From IMG/VR virus record IMGVR_UViG_3300027801_000019, positions 1 to 64,000 of that record: a stretch of 64,000 nucleotides of DNA; one strand, written 5' to 3'. Below, piece by piece: positions 50,582 through 59,230 of this stretch. Made by a program: the position numbers and the translations under genes. The stretch is from a virus. A model generated the notes under the pieces. The model saw only the letters and a program-made list of their open reading frames with translations, did not search any database and had not been told where the DNA came from. The number at the start of each line of letters is the position of its first letter. Position 1 is the stretch's first letter.

Positions 50582-51163
50582 ATGATGTTGAATATCCCCT
50601 ATACTCTTACTGGTCTATTATACCCTATAAAGGATAAAAAGAATAATGGCAATACCTGCGCAGTCAGGCGTTTATTTAATTTGGGATTGCTCAAAAGAAT
50701 CAAAAGAATAGATTCAACCGTTATGTTTATATGCCCCAAAGCATACAGGAATAATATGGGTAATGCGAATAGTGGGCAACAAAGGTTTGTAACAGCTGCC
50801 TATCGCTATATACAGATTAATGGCTCAATCGCCGCTAATGAATTAGTGGATTATCTAAGAAACAATCACATTTCCAGCCGTTCTAATTTGTCTATTAGAA
50901 AGGCATCTGCTGTCTTAAACCAACACCCCATGTTTATTAGTGATGGTGAAGGTGTGGCCAGCAACGGTCAATCTAAATATGCTGTAGTGATATATGGTAT
51001 AGTGAGTGAAGAAGACATTGTTGCTAATCTTGTTACTAAATTAAGAAATAACACATCACTATTATACTCCTTTAAAAAATACCCTGCATTTATACGCAAA
51101 CAAGTCTTAGATGCCCTATCCGATTCCCCCAATATACCCCACGAGATTTTACCAAAAAACTGA
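50582..51163 (+). CDS. winged-helix regulator
   Basis: 193 residues. Two DNA-binding-like regions: RRLFNLGLLKRIKRIDSTVMFICP near the start, and GSIAANELVDYLRNNHISSRSNLSIRKASAVLNQHPMF in the middle. Located directly ahead of the helicase with its own promoter, so it may regulate replication genes. Family not recognised. Confidence 0.6.
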   Translation: MMLNIPYTLTGLLYPIKDKKNNGNTCAVRRLFNLGLLKRIKRIDSTVMFICPKAYRNNMGNANSGQQRFVTAAYRYIQINGSIAANELVDYLRNNHISSRSNLSIRKASAVLNQHPMFISDGEGVASNGQSKYAVVIYGIVSEEDIVANLVTKLRNNTSLLYSFKKYPAFIRKQVLDALSDSPNIPHEILPKN

Positions 51164-51206
51164 AAAACGAATGAGACAAAAAACGGGGGATGACTGAGGT
51201 TATCCT

Positions 51207-52553
51207 ATGACTAATAATATATTTGAAATGGTTCAAAACTACGCTGCTCGCAATTTCTTCATTGATGTTGAAGATAAAATACCGATTTTCATTTGCTCAG
51301 TCGGAGCGCATTTGTTTAACACAATTAACAAATGTCGAGATTGTGACTTTGACCCTGAAAAGGCAGACCACACAGGCTTTGCTATACATAACTGTCCTAT
51401 GAGACATGATAAACACCCCATCTATACTCCTATGTCCAGATTGGCTGATACCCGCATTCACATTCTAATGCGTGGAGATAAGGGGTCTGGTAAATCTATT
51501 CTAATCCAATTGTTTTTAGGTGAGCATAATGGTTTGCTCTATAACAAAGAGGCTATGAACGGAGTAGGATTTAGAACAATGCTTGGCCCTAATTCTATAA
51601 CTGAAGCAGGTATGTTTGGTTCGGTTGATGAAGACGGTAACATTACTGGCCGACCATTGGCTCGTGAATTGTGTGGTGGCTTTTTAGGATTTGAAGAGTT
51701 TTCATCTATGTCCGATGCACAAAAGAAAGACCACTCGGTTGATATGAAAAACCAAATGCTAACATCAACTGACAACGGGCGGGTAATGAAAGCCATGAAG
51801 TCTGGTTGGGTTCAATACAATACTCGCTATACATTATGGGCAGGAACGCAACCTGCTCGGTTTGAATTAGAATCAGGTCTTGACCGCAGATTCTTTATCA
51901 TTGACATTGAAATGTCTCCAGGTAAAGAATTAGAATACAAACGGGCTCAAAGAAAGCAAGCACAAATGACTAATATGGATAGAGCCGATTTGGCAGAATT
52001 GAACATAGAAATTAGTCGCTGGTTTTTAAACCGTCAATTAGAAGTAATATTATCTCCTCCAACGGGTATTATGTTTGGTGATAAAATAGAGGAGTGGTTG
52101 GAACGGCCAGAGGTTCGCTCATTTGAATCAGATTTGTTCCGCCGCTTATGTATTGGTTATACTATGATGCGAGAAGAATATGTTGGTGATGTTGTTCTTG
52201 ATGTTATTATGACACCGGAGTTGGCTATGTTATTAGAGTCTTCATTGAATCAACGCAGAAATGTTATGGATGCAGACCTAATGCTTATCAAAGACACATT
52301 CTGGCAACAAGACCTATCAAAGTCACAATTACTTAAGGAGGTTGAACGCATGATTACAAACGACTACCAAGCAGCAAAGCGGTGGATGGAAGAATCATTG
52401 ATGGGTCAATCTTGGTATTATGAATATGTGCCAAGCAAAGAGGGTCGAGGTCGCAAAGGTGTGGTATGTCGCATAGGCGCAGCTCCGACACCAGAAGTTA
52501 TGAAAACCATAGGTCGTAAGATTATATGGGGCGGTAAGGAGATGACTGTATGA
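51207..52553 (+). CDS. AAA+ replicative helicase, MCM-like
   Basis: 448 residues. Walker A GDKGSGKS near residue 100, Walker B-like GFLGFEEFSSM near residue 162, sensor 1 YTLWAGTQPAR and an arginine-finger-type LDRRFFIIDIE. The order and the region before Walker B match the MCM AAA+ core. N-terminal CRDC...C could bind zinc. The C-terminal region is a winged-helix-like tail. Should unwind DNA at the viral fork with primase and clamp proteins. Confidence 0.72.
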   Translation: MTNNIFEMVQNYAARNFFIDVEDKIPIFICSVGAHLFNTINKCRDCDFDPEKADHTGFAIHNCPMRHDKHPIYTPMSRLADTRIHILMRGDKGSGKSILIQLFLGEHNGLLYNKEAMNGVGFRTMLGPNSITEAGMFGSVDEDGNITGRPLARELCGGFLGFEEFSSMSDAQKKDHSVDMKNQMLTSTDNGRVMKAMKSGWVQYNTRYTLWAGTQPARFELESGLDRRFFIIDIEMSPGKELEYKRAQRKQAQMTNMDRADLAELNIEISRWFLNRQLEVILSPPTGIMFGDKIEEWLERPEVRSFESDLFRRLCIGYTMMREEYVGDVVLDVIMTPELAMLLESSLNQRRNVMDADLMLIKDTFWQQDLSKSQLLKEVERMITNDYQAAKRWMEESLMGQSWYYEYVPSKEGRGRKGVVCRIGAAPTPEVMKTIGRKIIWGGKEMTV

Positions 52554-52771
52554 GTCCTTGTTTATGCGGTGATACCTTTTGCCCTTCATGTGGAGGTGGT
52601 TGTGTTGAATGCGATAACAACGGCAAAGAAGAATGCGACTGCCCTTCAATGTGGGATGATGACGAAGCCATTAAAAAACTATGCCAAATAATGTGTGAGC
52701 ATCTGGATTATACAGATACCTTAACGGGTGCAGTATGTAATGACTGTGGCAAAGAGGAGTTGATTGAATGA
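52550..52771 (+). CDS. cysteine-rich zinc protein
   Basis: 73 residues, ATGA-coupled to the helicase. CLCGDTFCPSCGGGCVECDNN and CDC, then CNDC: ten or more cysteines. Function unknown; may assist the helicase. Confidence 0.68.
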   Translation: MSPCLCGDTFCPSCGGGCVECDNNGKEECDCPSMWDDDEAIKKLCQIMCEHLDYTDTLTGAVCNDCGKEELIE

Positions 52772-53400
52772 GAACTCACGCAGAAATTATGCAACGCTTC
52801 CAAGAAACTGATGACGAGATTACTGAAAAGGTATTAGCGTGGGTTCTTGAAAGTGGTGATGGAGTATGTCCTATGTGCTCAAATCCAGCGCACAAAGTAT
52901 GGGAGATTAAAATTATGACTGGTCAAATTACATCAGTCCATCTTGAATCGTCACAACATTGGCCTTCGGGAACAATACAAGACCACATGGATAACCACCG
53001 ACACTACGACCACGCTGAAGCTGCATACATTGAAAAGGCCAGAACGGAAAGTATAAGCACATTATCCGTAGCGGAGAATATTGCACAAAAATTAATTATC
53101 TGGATTGAAGAACTTGAAACAAGAAAGGATTCTGAGGGTATCACATCGGAGTGGGTTGCAGATGCAGCCAGACTAACTAATCAAGCAAATCAATCTTTGC
53201 GTCTTATAGGAATGTTGAAGAAAGAAATTGGTGTGGATTCACAATTACTTTTGGCTCAAAACAGGGTTGATAGTATTATGGGAATCTTGGTTCATGTTCT
53301 CGGCGACCAGCCTAAACTATTAGATGCAGTGGAATTACGATTAGCGGCTCTAAAAGAACCGACACATATTATTGATTACGACGAGGGGGATTGGGAATGA
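52768..53400 (+). CDS. zinc-containing helical protein
   Basis: 210 residues. CPMC...H...HMDNHRHYDH near residues 34-90 suggests a C2H2-type zinc site. The rest is long helices (TLSVAENIAQKLIIWIEELETRKD; LRLIGMLKKEIGVDSQLLLAQNRVDSIMG). It lies between helicase and clamp-loader genes. Unrecognised; perhaps a replication accessory protein. Confidence 0.65.
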   Translation: MRTHAEIMQRFQETDDEITEKVLAWVLESGDGVCPMCSNPAHKVWEIKIMTGQITSVHLESSQHWPSGTIQDHMDNHRHYDHAEAAYIEKARTESISTLSVAENIAQKLIIWIEELETRKDSEGITSEWVADAARLTNQANQSLRLIGMLKKEIGVDSQLLLAQNRVDSIMGILVHVLGDQPKLLDAVELRLAALKEPTHIIDYDEGDWE

Positions 53401-53657
53401 CAAAAGCATGGACAAAAGCAAGAACGAGAGTAATGGTGAACCGGAGAGTAACCGATGGTGATTTGTATAAATTATGGGATGCGCTTAGAGACGATGGTGT
53501 ATGGATAAAGCCGACAACACAAGGCTATCAATTCTATGCAGGTCAATATCGCATTAGCAACAAATCCATTAGCCAAGCATGGTATGTTTCTGAGAATGCT
53601 GTTCGTCGCTTGGCATTATGGTTAATTGCAGGTAATGGTGATTCAGATTGGGAATGA
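53397..53657 (+). CDS. small basic helical protein
   Basis: 86 residues. Basic N-terminus (MTKAWTKARTRVMVNRRVTDG), then LYKLWDALRDDGVWIKPTTQGYQF and a helix (WYVSENAVRRLALWLIAG). Overlaps both neighbours. Confidence 0.62.
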   Translation: MTKAWTKARTRVMVNRRVTDGDLYKLWDALRDDGVWIKPTTQGYQFYAGQYRISNKSISQAWYVSENAVRRLALWLIAGNGDSDWE

Positions 53658-54328
53658 TATTTTTAACTGCAGATGAACGCCCATTCAAAGAAGGCGACTA
53701 TATACTAAGCCATGATATACAATATCTTCCAACCGCCCCCTCAACCACTTATATAGTATTCAAATCAAAAATAAAAGAGAAGGACATATTAGATTGGATA
53801 GACATTGTTTCGTTTAGACTTGTATTTGTTATTGACAAAATACCAAAACTATCTAAGGCTACCAAAGACAGAATAATTATTGACAATTCATTACTTGTTG
53901 GTAAAGAATCCTATAATACTGCTATACAAGCCATGTTCAAATACAATGACAGGCAATATGTTTATAACTTATTAAAAAGCACTAAGACCCCTATACCTTT
54001 AGCGGTTGCATGGATGAAAGCAAACACCCGTTTTGATGCCCAGAAATGGCGGCTGTTGGCCGATGTTCAATATACCCTACCAGACTGCTATGCGTGGTCT
54101 ATCATGGCGTTCTGCGTCGTTTCAAAGGGCAGAAATCCCGACTGGCCAAAGGGCAGTAAAAAGGGGGATTCATACACCCCTCCTTTACTTTGTAGGGAGT
54201 CCGATATTTACACCCAGACAATCATTGAATCGTCTGCATCTATCCGTAATGAAATTAGAGATACAATAGATGTAAAAGAGCAAAACATTATAACCCAACG
54301 GAAGGAAACGATTCTTCAGTGGTTATGA
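53654..54328 (+). CDS. early protein of 224 residues, unknown
   Basis: Alpha/beta with APSTTYIVFKSKIKEKDILDWIDIVSFRLVFVIDKIPKLSK followed by helices. The first half has the strand-helix pattern of clamp-loader or delta-type proteins, and it lies in the replication region, but no motif confirms that. Treat as unknown. Confidence 0.65.
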   Translation: MIFLTADERPFKEGDYILSHDIQYLPTAPSTTYIVFKSKIKEKDILDWIDIVSFRLVFVIDKIPKLSKATKDRIIIDNSLLVGKESYNTAIQAMFKYNDRQYVYNLLKSTKTPIPLAVAWMKANTRFDAQKWRLLADVQYTLPDCYAWSIMAFCVVSKGRNPDWPKGSKKGDSYTPPLLCRESDIYTQTIIESSASIRNEIRDTIDVKEQNIITQRKETILQWL

Positions 54329-54529
54329 GTGACTGATGGAACAGTGTATATATTTTTATTCTTCATGCTTTGTGGTCTATTAAGAAACTTCTTTTTCTTT
54401 TGGGTAAATGGTGGTGGGAAGGATTGGAATGTTGAGTGGATGACAAAGGATAGGCGACAACTTACCGAAGGTGATTCGGAATCAATGCCTGATGCTTTTG
54501 CTATGTCTATGATGATGGAACAAGATTAA
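54329..54529 (+). CDS. small membrane protein
   Basis: 66 residues from a GTG. A hydrophobic helix (VYIFLFFMLCGLLRNFFFFWV) precedes an acidic soluble tail with Met-rich end (AMSMMMEQD). Role unknown. Confidence 0.55.
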   Translation: MTDGTVYIFLFFMLCGLLRNFFFFWVNGGGKDWNVEWMTKDRRQLTEGDSESMPDAFAMSMMMEQD

Positions 54530-54554
54530 AAGGCTTCTATTAGTGGTATTTAGT

Positions 54555-54953
54555 ATGGCCAGAAACAGACAGGTTCGGAGAATCATTATCGAGACCCTGT
54601 GGGAACGAGGGCCGATGACAAAAGGACAAATGTATTCTTATATTGAGAACAACCATAAACTCCTCAAAGAACCCACCGAGCATTCGCTGTCATCAATAAT
54701 GAATAAGAATAGTCAAGTGATACCCGTTGGTTTTGAGATTGCCGTTACTGAATCTGGGAACAAGGCATCTCATGTTCTATTTGATATTAATAGGGAGATG
54801 ATTAAAAATGGTAAGGAATTAATAATGACTATGCCGATAGCAATTTTACTTGAAAAGGAAAGGAAGGGGATTGGTCGTTGTCCTCTTTGCGCCCGTATGA
54901 GAATATTAACAAGTAACGAAGTATGTTTAATGTGTGAGAAAGAAAGGCGTTAA
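54555..54953 (+). CDS. winged helix plus zinc ribbon regulator
   Basis: 132 residues. N-terminal RRIIIETLWERGPMTKGQMYSYIENNHKLL...SLSSIMNKNSQVIPVGFEIAV is a winged helix with recognition helix and wing. The C-terminal GRCPLCARMRILTSNEVCLMCEKERR is a zinc ribbon. A likely DNA-binding regulator. Confidence 0.7.
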   Translation: MARNRQVRRIIIETLWERGPMTKGQMYSYIENNHKLLKEPTEHSLSSIMNKNSQVIPVGFEIAVTESGNKASHVLFDINREMIKNGKELIMTMPIAILLEKERKGIGRCPLCARMRILTSNEVCLMCEKERR

Positions 54954-54973
54954 TAAGAGTGCAAATCGTTATG

Positions 54974-54981
54974 TTTATATA
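54974..54981 (+). promoter_or_regulatory. TATA box for a leaderless gene
   Basis: TTTATATA begins exactly 29 bases before ATG 55003. The same spacing is seen at 57384 and 63394. Confidence 0.75.
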
Positions 54982-55002
54982 GTCTAAAGCATAGGGCAGT
55001 AT

Positions 55003-55356
55003 ATGGTCGAGGATGTAGCCCAATACATAGAGCCGAATAAAACGGCACACATCTCTTGGAAGATGGCAATTGAATCATCATGTGCTAATATACAATCAGG
55101 TCTTCTAAAGCATCATGAGAAATATGGCACTGCTATCTTTCGCCCTGTAACTGTATTATCTAATGCAAATGCAGAACAATCCATTAGAATGAGAATAGAT
55201 GACCGAATCCGTAAATTACAGAATCTTGATAGAACATTTTCAATAAAAAGTGCTCATGAAGAAAGAGAGTTAATTGATGACCTAATAGGTTATCTTATTA
55301 ATTTTAGAGCATACATGGCTACACATGAACCTGATATATGGGGTGAGTTTGAATGA
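55003..55356 (+). CDS. possible DUF1599/nucleotide-modification protein
   Basis: 117 residues, leaderless. The arrangement KHHEKYGTAIFRP...SIRMRIDDRIRKLQNL...ERELIDDLIGYLINFRAYMA resembles DUF1599 (nucleotide modification associated) proteins. In those, a YGxSxFxP segment, RIDDKIxRLxN and EDTxxDLxGY occur in this order. The function of that family is poorly known. Confidence 0.6.
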   Translation: MVEDVAQYIEPNKTAHISWKMAIESSCANIQSGLLKHHEKYGTAIFRPVTVLSNANAEQSIRMRIDDRIRKLQNLDRTFSIKSAHEERELIDDLIGYLINFRAYMATHEPDIWGEFE

Positions 55357-55550
55357 GCAAAGTAGGTTTCTGTGGAGTTTGTGACTTCACACAATCATAT
55401 CACCCAAGCAATATGTTGTTAATGGCTAACCGACCTGACATTAATTGGAAAAATAAGCCAGATGTTTATTCTGGTCAAACATGGTTTTGTCAAGGCTGCG
55501 GTTCTGGAACTAAATATGAAATTGAAGAAGATGACTGGGAGGGTTACTAA
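55353..55550 (+). CDS. zinc-ribbon early protein
   Basis: 65 residues, ATGA-coupled. CGVC and CQGCGSGTKYE, a zinc ribbon, with an acidic C-terminus. Confidence 0.68.
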   Translation: MSKVGFCGVCDFTQSYHPSNMLLMANRPDINWKNKPDVYSGQTWFCQGCGSGTKYEIEEDDWEGY

Positions 55551-55729
55551 TGGGTAGAGAGTTAAAATGCACCAATAAAAATTGCGGGGATAGAGGCCAT
55601 AATTTTAGGGTGGAAATTGAGATAACTAAATATCTTGAGGCGGCTACAAATGTTCACTTCACCCATTACCCTATTAATTGTTTCACCTGTGCTTGTTGTG
55701 GACTTATACCTATGGAGGTGACAGCATGA
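55550..55729 (+). CDS. zinc-ribbon microprotein, 59 residues
   Basis: One-base overlap with previous stop. C-x5-C and CFTCACC flank a beta-like middle (HNFRVEIEITKYLEAATNVHF). Confidence 0.66.
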   Translation: MGRELKCTNKNCGDRGHNFRVEIEITKYLEAATNVHFTHYPINCFTCACCGLIPMEVTA

Positions 55730-55974
55730 GTCAAAGAGAATCATTCAAAATAAATCAATCTGGTTGGGTTGGTAAATGCACTAAGTGTAATTTGTGGAGG
55801 ACAGCAGACCATACCATAATTAACCGAATAACAGGTTCTCGCTTCTGTATGTTTGATGGAGCACCTATTCATTTAAAATGTGAATCATGTATGACTAAGG
55901 ACACAAAGTTATGTGAAGACTGTGGGGGAACAGGAATGGATTACCCACCAACAAATAAGGAGATGAAAGAATGA
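55726..55974 (+). CDS. DnaJ-type zinc protein
   Basis: 82 residues; GGAGGTGACAGC precedes ATG 55726. CTKC, CESC and LCEDCGGTGMDYP; the CxxCxGxG piece recalls DnaJ zinc-finger repeats. Confidence 0.68.
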   Translation: MSQRESFKINQSGWVGKCTKCNLWRTADHTIINRITGSRFCMFDGAPIHLKCESCMTKDTKLCEDCGGTGMDYPPTNKEMKE

Positions 55975-56345
55975 TACCCGACGCAAGCAATATAGCCCAA
56001 GCAGCCCAAATAGATGAACACGCATTTAGAGAAATTGATTTATCAATGCGAACTGACTTGGGGTGGGCAACCTGTGGAAGATACCGAACATATTCTGATG
56101 AGCGAGATAGTGATGATGGGCAGGCCGTAGGTGGCTTCTGGATTTGCCATGCTGTTGAAAGTGAAGAAGATAATGAATGGATTATGAATCTTGCTACCTG
56201 CAGAACACCATTTGAATTATTTATCGCTATTGAGAAGATAGGGATTGAATCAGAACATTTTAGTAATTCACTAACATATCTTATCTATGGCACAACAGAT
56301 GCCGATGTGATAGCATCCTTAACAAAAAGTGGTGAGGAAGAATGA
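55971..56345 (+). CDS. early protein of 124 residues
   Basis: ATGA-coupled; acidic (DERDSDDGQAVGGFWICHAVESEEDNEW). Beta-helix mix, no known family. Confidence 0.65.
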   Translation: MIPDASNIAQAAQIDEHAFREIDLSMRTDLGWATCGRYRTYSDERDSDDGQAVGGFWICHAVESEEDNEWIMNLATCRTPFELFIAIEKIGIESEHFSNSLTYLIYGTTDADVIASLTKSGEEE

Positions 56346-56572
56346 GTGTAACAGAAATAGAAAATTGGATTGAGAACTTTGATGTAACAAGTCAAACAGT
56401 TGCAGACCTTGAACAAATATATTACGATTTAGTCATGGAACAAGCAAAACAAATGATTGAGGACTTTGAAGGTCTTGATTGGAAATCTATTGCATACTTA
56501 ACTGCAAAATTGCGTGTTGATATGGGTTACACCTGTGCGAGTTTGATAGAAGGGTATGGTGAGGGAAAATGA
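56342..56572 (+). CDS. acidic helical early protein
   Basis: 76 residues, mostly helical (TVADLEQIYYDLVMEQAKQMIEDFEGLDWKSIAYLTAKLRVD). ATGA-coupled. Confidence 0.62.
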   Translation: MSVTEIENWIENFDVTSQTVADLEQIYYDLVMEQAKQMIEDFEGLDWKSIAYLTAKLRVDMGYTCASLIEGYGEGK

Positions 56573-56757
56573 GAAACTATCCTGATGATTGCCCGTCATG
56601 GTCTTTTGGTGAAGAAGACATGGATGGATGCGAGAAGCTGTCCTGTGGTTGTTACGAAGAAATGTGTGAATGCCCTCAGTGTAAATACTGTGGTGAAAGA
56701 ATTACTCCCGATGATGAAGAAGTATGCCCAAATGAATGTGAGGATGAAAAAGAATGA
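56569..56757 (+). CDS. cysteine-rich acidic microprotein
   Basis: 62 residues. CGC, CECPQCKYCGER and C...C; very acidic (DDEEVCPNECEDEKE). One or two zinc sites likely. Confidence 0.66.
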   Translation: MRNYPDDCPSWSFGEEDMDGCEKLSCGCYEEMCECPQCKYCGERITPDDEEVCPNECEDEKE

Positions 56758-56990
56758 ATGAAGAAAGAACAACACAAGAGTTTACTGATGAATTAGAACT
56801 GCGGATTTATCAAACAGTAAGGGAATTACAAGCCATTGTCGTTACACAATACAAGTTAGAGACTTGTCCTAAGTGTAAATCTAAGCACACAATCGGTAAT
56901 GAATATCCCGAAGACGATGACAATATTCTTGTCACCTGTAATGTATGCCAAGCTGCATGGAATACAGTCGGTGAATTACAGGGTGAGTAA
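56754..56990 (+). CDS. zinc-ribbon early protein
   Basis: 78 residues. CPKC and CNVC (TCPKCKSKHTIGNEYPEDDDNILVTCNVC), similar to TFIIS/TFB-type ribbons, after a helix (ELELRIYQTVRELQAIVVTQY). Confidence 0.7.
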   Translation: MNEERTTQEFTDELELRIYQTVRELQAIVVTQYKLETCPKCKSKHTIGNEYPEDDDNILVTCNVCQAAWNTVGELQGE

Positions 56991-57257
56991 ATGGCTTACA
57001 ATTTTAAAGGTAGAGTATGGCACATCAAAGGTGTTGATAGTGTTAATTTGCCTTCAGGAAACATACAAGTGGAAACATGGTGTCTCCATAACGAATCCGG
57101 TGAATACATAAGTGTCATGTTTGACTCGATAAATTATACCCAATGCAAGCACTGTGGGAGAAACTTCCAAATGATTCATCCTGTGATTGCTGAACAAATC
57201 ATACGAAGCAAAGATGAAGAGATTCAAAGAATGATGGAGATGCTTACTAATGTCTGA
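56991..57257 (+). CDS. zinc-knuckle early protein
   Basis: 88 residues; starts right after the previous stop. Beta-rich N-terminus, CKHCGRNFQMIHP, and a helical tail (IIRSKDEEIQRMMEML). Confidence 0.66.
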   Translation: MAYNFKGRVWHIKGVDSVNLPSGNIQVETWCLHNESGEYISVMFDSINYTQCKHCGRNFQMIHPVIAEQIIRSKDEEIQRMMEMLTNV

Positions 57258-57378
57258 TAATATGCCAAGGGTGGCTCATGATGCCATAACTATTTTATTT
57301 AAACTTGGTCAGGTGGATTTGGCTAACACTCTATCGCTACGATATGAGGCTATTATGGGTCATGGAGACCGTCAATAG
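57250..57378 (+). CDS. microprotein, 42 residues
   Basis: Helical (RVAHDAITILFKLGQVDLANTLSLRYEAIMGHG). Overlaps the previous gene by 8 bases. Tentative. Confidence 0.5.
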   Translation: MSDNMPRVAHDAITILFKLGQVDLANTLSLRYEAIMGHGDRQ

Positions 57379-57383
57379 GTATG

Positions 57384-57391
57384 TTTATATA
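57384..57391 (+). promoter_or_regulatory. TATA box for a leaderless gene
   Basis: TTTATATA begins exactly 29 bases before ATG 57413. Confidence 0.75.
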
Positions 57392-57412
57392 CTGCAATGA
57401 ATAGGTGATAAT

Positions 57413-57721
57413 ATGGGCGGAATAGAACGGATAGAAGGATTTAAATGCACATCTTGCGATACGGTATCAGGTGATATAGACGATGCAATCGCTTGTTGTG
57501 GTGTTGAAGTAACAGTGTCCTTCACAATGACAGTAAGTGGAACAGTCACTATTGATTGTAGGGATTTAAGCTCCTTTGAAGAAGCAACAAACATAAGCGG
57601 TGATGACCTACTTAGTGGACAACCTGAAATTGATTGTGATATACAAGGCGATAGTGATGTGAACATAGACGATTGGGAAGTTGATATTACTCACTTAGAT
57701 TATGAAGAAGTGGAGGAATAA
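57413..57721 (+). CDS. zinc-binding acidic protein
   Basis: 102 residues, leaderless. CTSC and CC form a short zinc site, then a beta-strand and acidic stretch (DDLLSGQPEIDCDIQGDSDVNIDDWEVD). Family unknown. Confidence 0.66.
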   Translation: MGGIERIEGFKCTSCDTVSGDIDDAIACCGVEVTVSFTMTVSGTVTIDCRDLSSFEEATNISGDDLLSGQPEIDCDIQGDSDVNIDDWEVDITHLDYEEVEE

Positions 57722-57723
57722 AT

Positions 57724-57921
57724 ATGTATAATGAAGAATGGATAGAATACTACCAACATTTAGAGGAACTGAGACAAAGCGGAGTAATGAATATGTTTGG
57801 CGCAGCTCCCCATTTAGGAACTGTCTTTGGTTTGAATCCCAGAGAAGCAAGAAAGGTATTAGTATCTTGGATGGAAAACTACGACTTACTTATTACTAAT
57901 AAGATTATTAAGGTTCAGTGA
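57724..57921 (+). CDS. conserved phage small protein
   Basis: 65 residues. LEELRQSGVMNMFGAAPHLGTVFGLNPREARKVLVSWM resembles a small hypothetical protein common in tailed phages (Leu-Arg-x-Ser-Gly...NMFGA). Function unknown. Confidence 0.7.
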   Translation: MYNEEWIEYYQHLEELRQSGVMNMFGAAPHLGTVFGLNPREARKVLVSWMENYDLLITNKIIKVQ

Positions 57922-57925
57922 TATT

Positions 57926-58093
57926 ATGACATTAACTACTAAGATTAACCCATCACAAAAATGTGTTGGTTGTGGAAAACCTCTTGACCCATCGAGAGAT
58001 ACAGTCCACTTTCTTCCTCGTGGCTATTTATGCACCCCCTGCCTTGATATGTTACTCGGTAAAGGTTATTCAGTATTTTATGGTGGTGCTTAA
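57926..58093 (+). CDS. zinc-ribbon microprotein, 55 residues
   Basis: CVGC and CTPC 24 residues apart (KCVGCGKPLDPSRDTVHFLPRGYLCTPC). Classic ribbon. Confidence 0.68.
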   Translation: MTLTTKINPSQKCVGCGKPLDPSRDTVHFLPRGYLCTPCLDMLLGKGYSVFYGGA

Positions 58094-58258
58094 ATGAGAA
58101 TATCACAAAAGCTTGTTAAATGGTTTCTAAAGAGAAAGGGTCTTCCTATGTGCAAAATGTGTGATGAGGCGGTTGCTGAGATTGACCCCCTTGTATTGTG
58201 CATGGAGTGTTTTAAACATCATGAGAATGACTTATATGGATTTGGTGATATGGAGTGA
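58094..58258 (+). CDS. zinc-ribbon microprotein, 54 residues
   Basis: Basic helix (LVKWFLKRKGLP) then CKMC and CMEC. The stop overlaps the GTG start of the clamp loader. Confidence 0.66.
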   Translation: MRISQKLVKWFLKRKGLPMCKMCDEAVAEIDPLVLCMECFKHHENDLYGFGDME

Positions 58259-59169
58259 GTAAGAATATTTGGTGGGAAACCCACAGACCAAAGACATTAT
58301 CTCAATTCGTTGGGCAGGATAATCTGCGTAAGGAGTTTGAACCTATACTAAGTGGGGATTCACCCATGCAAAATTACATATTTTCATCTCGAGGTGCGGG
58401 AACAGGTAAAACAACACTCGCCTATATTATTTCAGAAACATTAGGTTATCAACTGCATAAGTTTAATGCTTCATCCAAAAAGACTCGTGGTATAGAGTTT
58501 ATTGAAGAATACATCATCCCTTTATCCCGTTCCGGTCTTAATGAGGTAATCATATTCCTCGATGAGGCAGACCGAATCACACCACAAGCACAGGATGCAC
58601 TAAAAGGTGTAATTGAAGAATCAACCTGCTTTTTCATTCTAACCTGTAATGACATTAACAAAGTTTCCCCTTGGCTTCAATCACGCTGTCAAGTTAGAAC
58701 CTTTGACCCTATCTCAACAGAAGATACAATATCCAGAATGGCTGTTGTTGCCTCATCCGAATCATTTTCAGTTACGCACACAGAATTAAGTATTATTGCT
58801 AAAGCCCATGATGGCGACCTAAGAAACTCGTTAGGTGCTTTACAGTGTCTTTCGGCATTTGAGTCACCAAAGGATAGAGAATCATTTATTCTAAGATTAA
58901 CAACGGGTCGCATTGACTCAACATCATTCCTCACACTTTGTTTTAAAAACAAGGATATTGATGAGGCATACAAAACACTTACTATTCACCCATCAGACCC
59001 AAGAATTATTGTGCGAACAATATTTGAGTTTGCTATGGATAATTCATCATCGGTGGATGCTAAGGTCAAAGTCATTTCCGCTTCGGTTCAGGCCGAGAGG
59101 GATTTAATATCAGGAGTGAATGAATACATTGCACTGATGGAGTATGTAAGGAGTTTATGCAGGGTTTGA
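58255..59169 (+). CDS. RFC small subunit-like clamp loader
   Basis: 304 residues from GTG 58255. WWETHRPKTLSQFVGQ is RFC box II; GAGTGKTT Walker A; IIFLDEADRITPQAQDALKGVIEE Walker B; FFILTCND sensor 1; LQSRC, the SRC arginine-finger motif; and GDLRNSLGALQ sensor 2. It should load the PCNA-like clamp at primers. One subunit gene only is visible, so it may form a homo-oligomer or work with a host large subunit. Confidence 0.93.
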   Translation: MSKNIWWETHRPKTLSQFVGQDNLRKEFEPILSGDSPMQNYIFSSRGAGTGKTTLAYIISETLGYQLHKFNASSKKTRGIEFIEEYIIPLSRSGLNEVIIFLDEADRITPQAQDALKGVIEESTCFFILTCNDINKVSPWLQSRCQVRTFDPISTEDTISRMAVVASSESFSVTHTELSIIAKAHDGDLRNSLGALQCLSAFESPKDRESFILRLTTGRIDSTSFLTLCFKNKDIDEAYKTLTIHPSDPRIIVRTIFEFAMDNSSSVDAKVKVISASVQAERDLISGVNEYIALMEYVRSLCRV

Positions 59170-59186
59170 TTGTATGATTACAAACC

Positions 59187-59194
59187 TTTATAGA
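59187..59194 (+). promoter_or_regulatory. TATA box (TTTATAGA)
   Basis: Predicted start near 59216, leaving a short leader with GGAGGAAAATAGT before ATG 59231. Confidence 0.65.
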
Positions 59195-59230
59195 CCCCAA
59201 AGACAACCGAATAGATAGGAGGAAAATAGT

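Noticed and set aside
53654-54328. DNA polymerase III delta-like clamp loader subunit
   Set aside because: Only a loose strand-helix resemblance; no motif supports it, so the gene is left as unknown.
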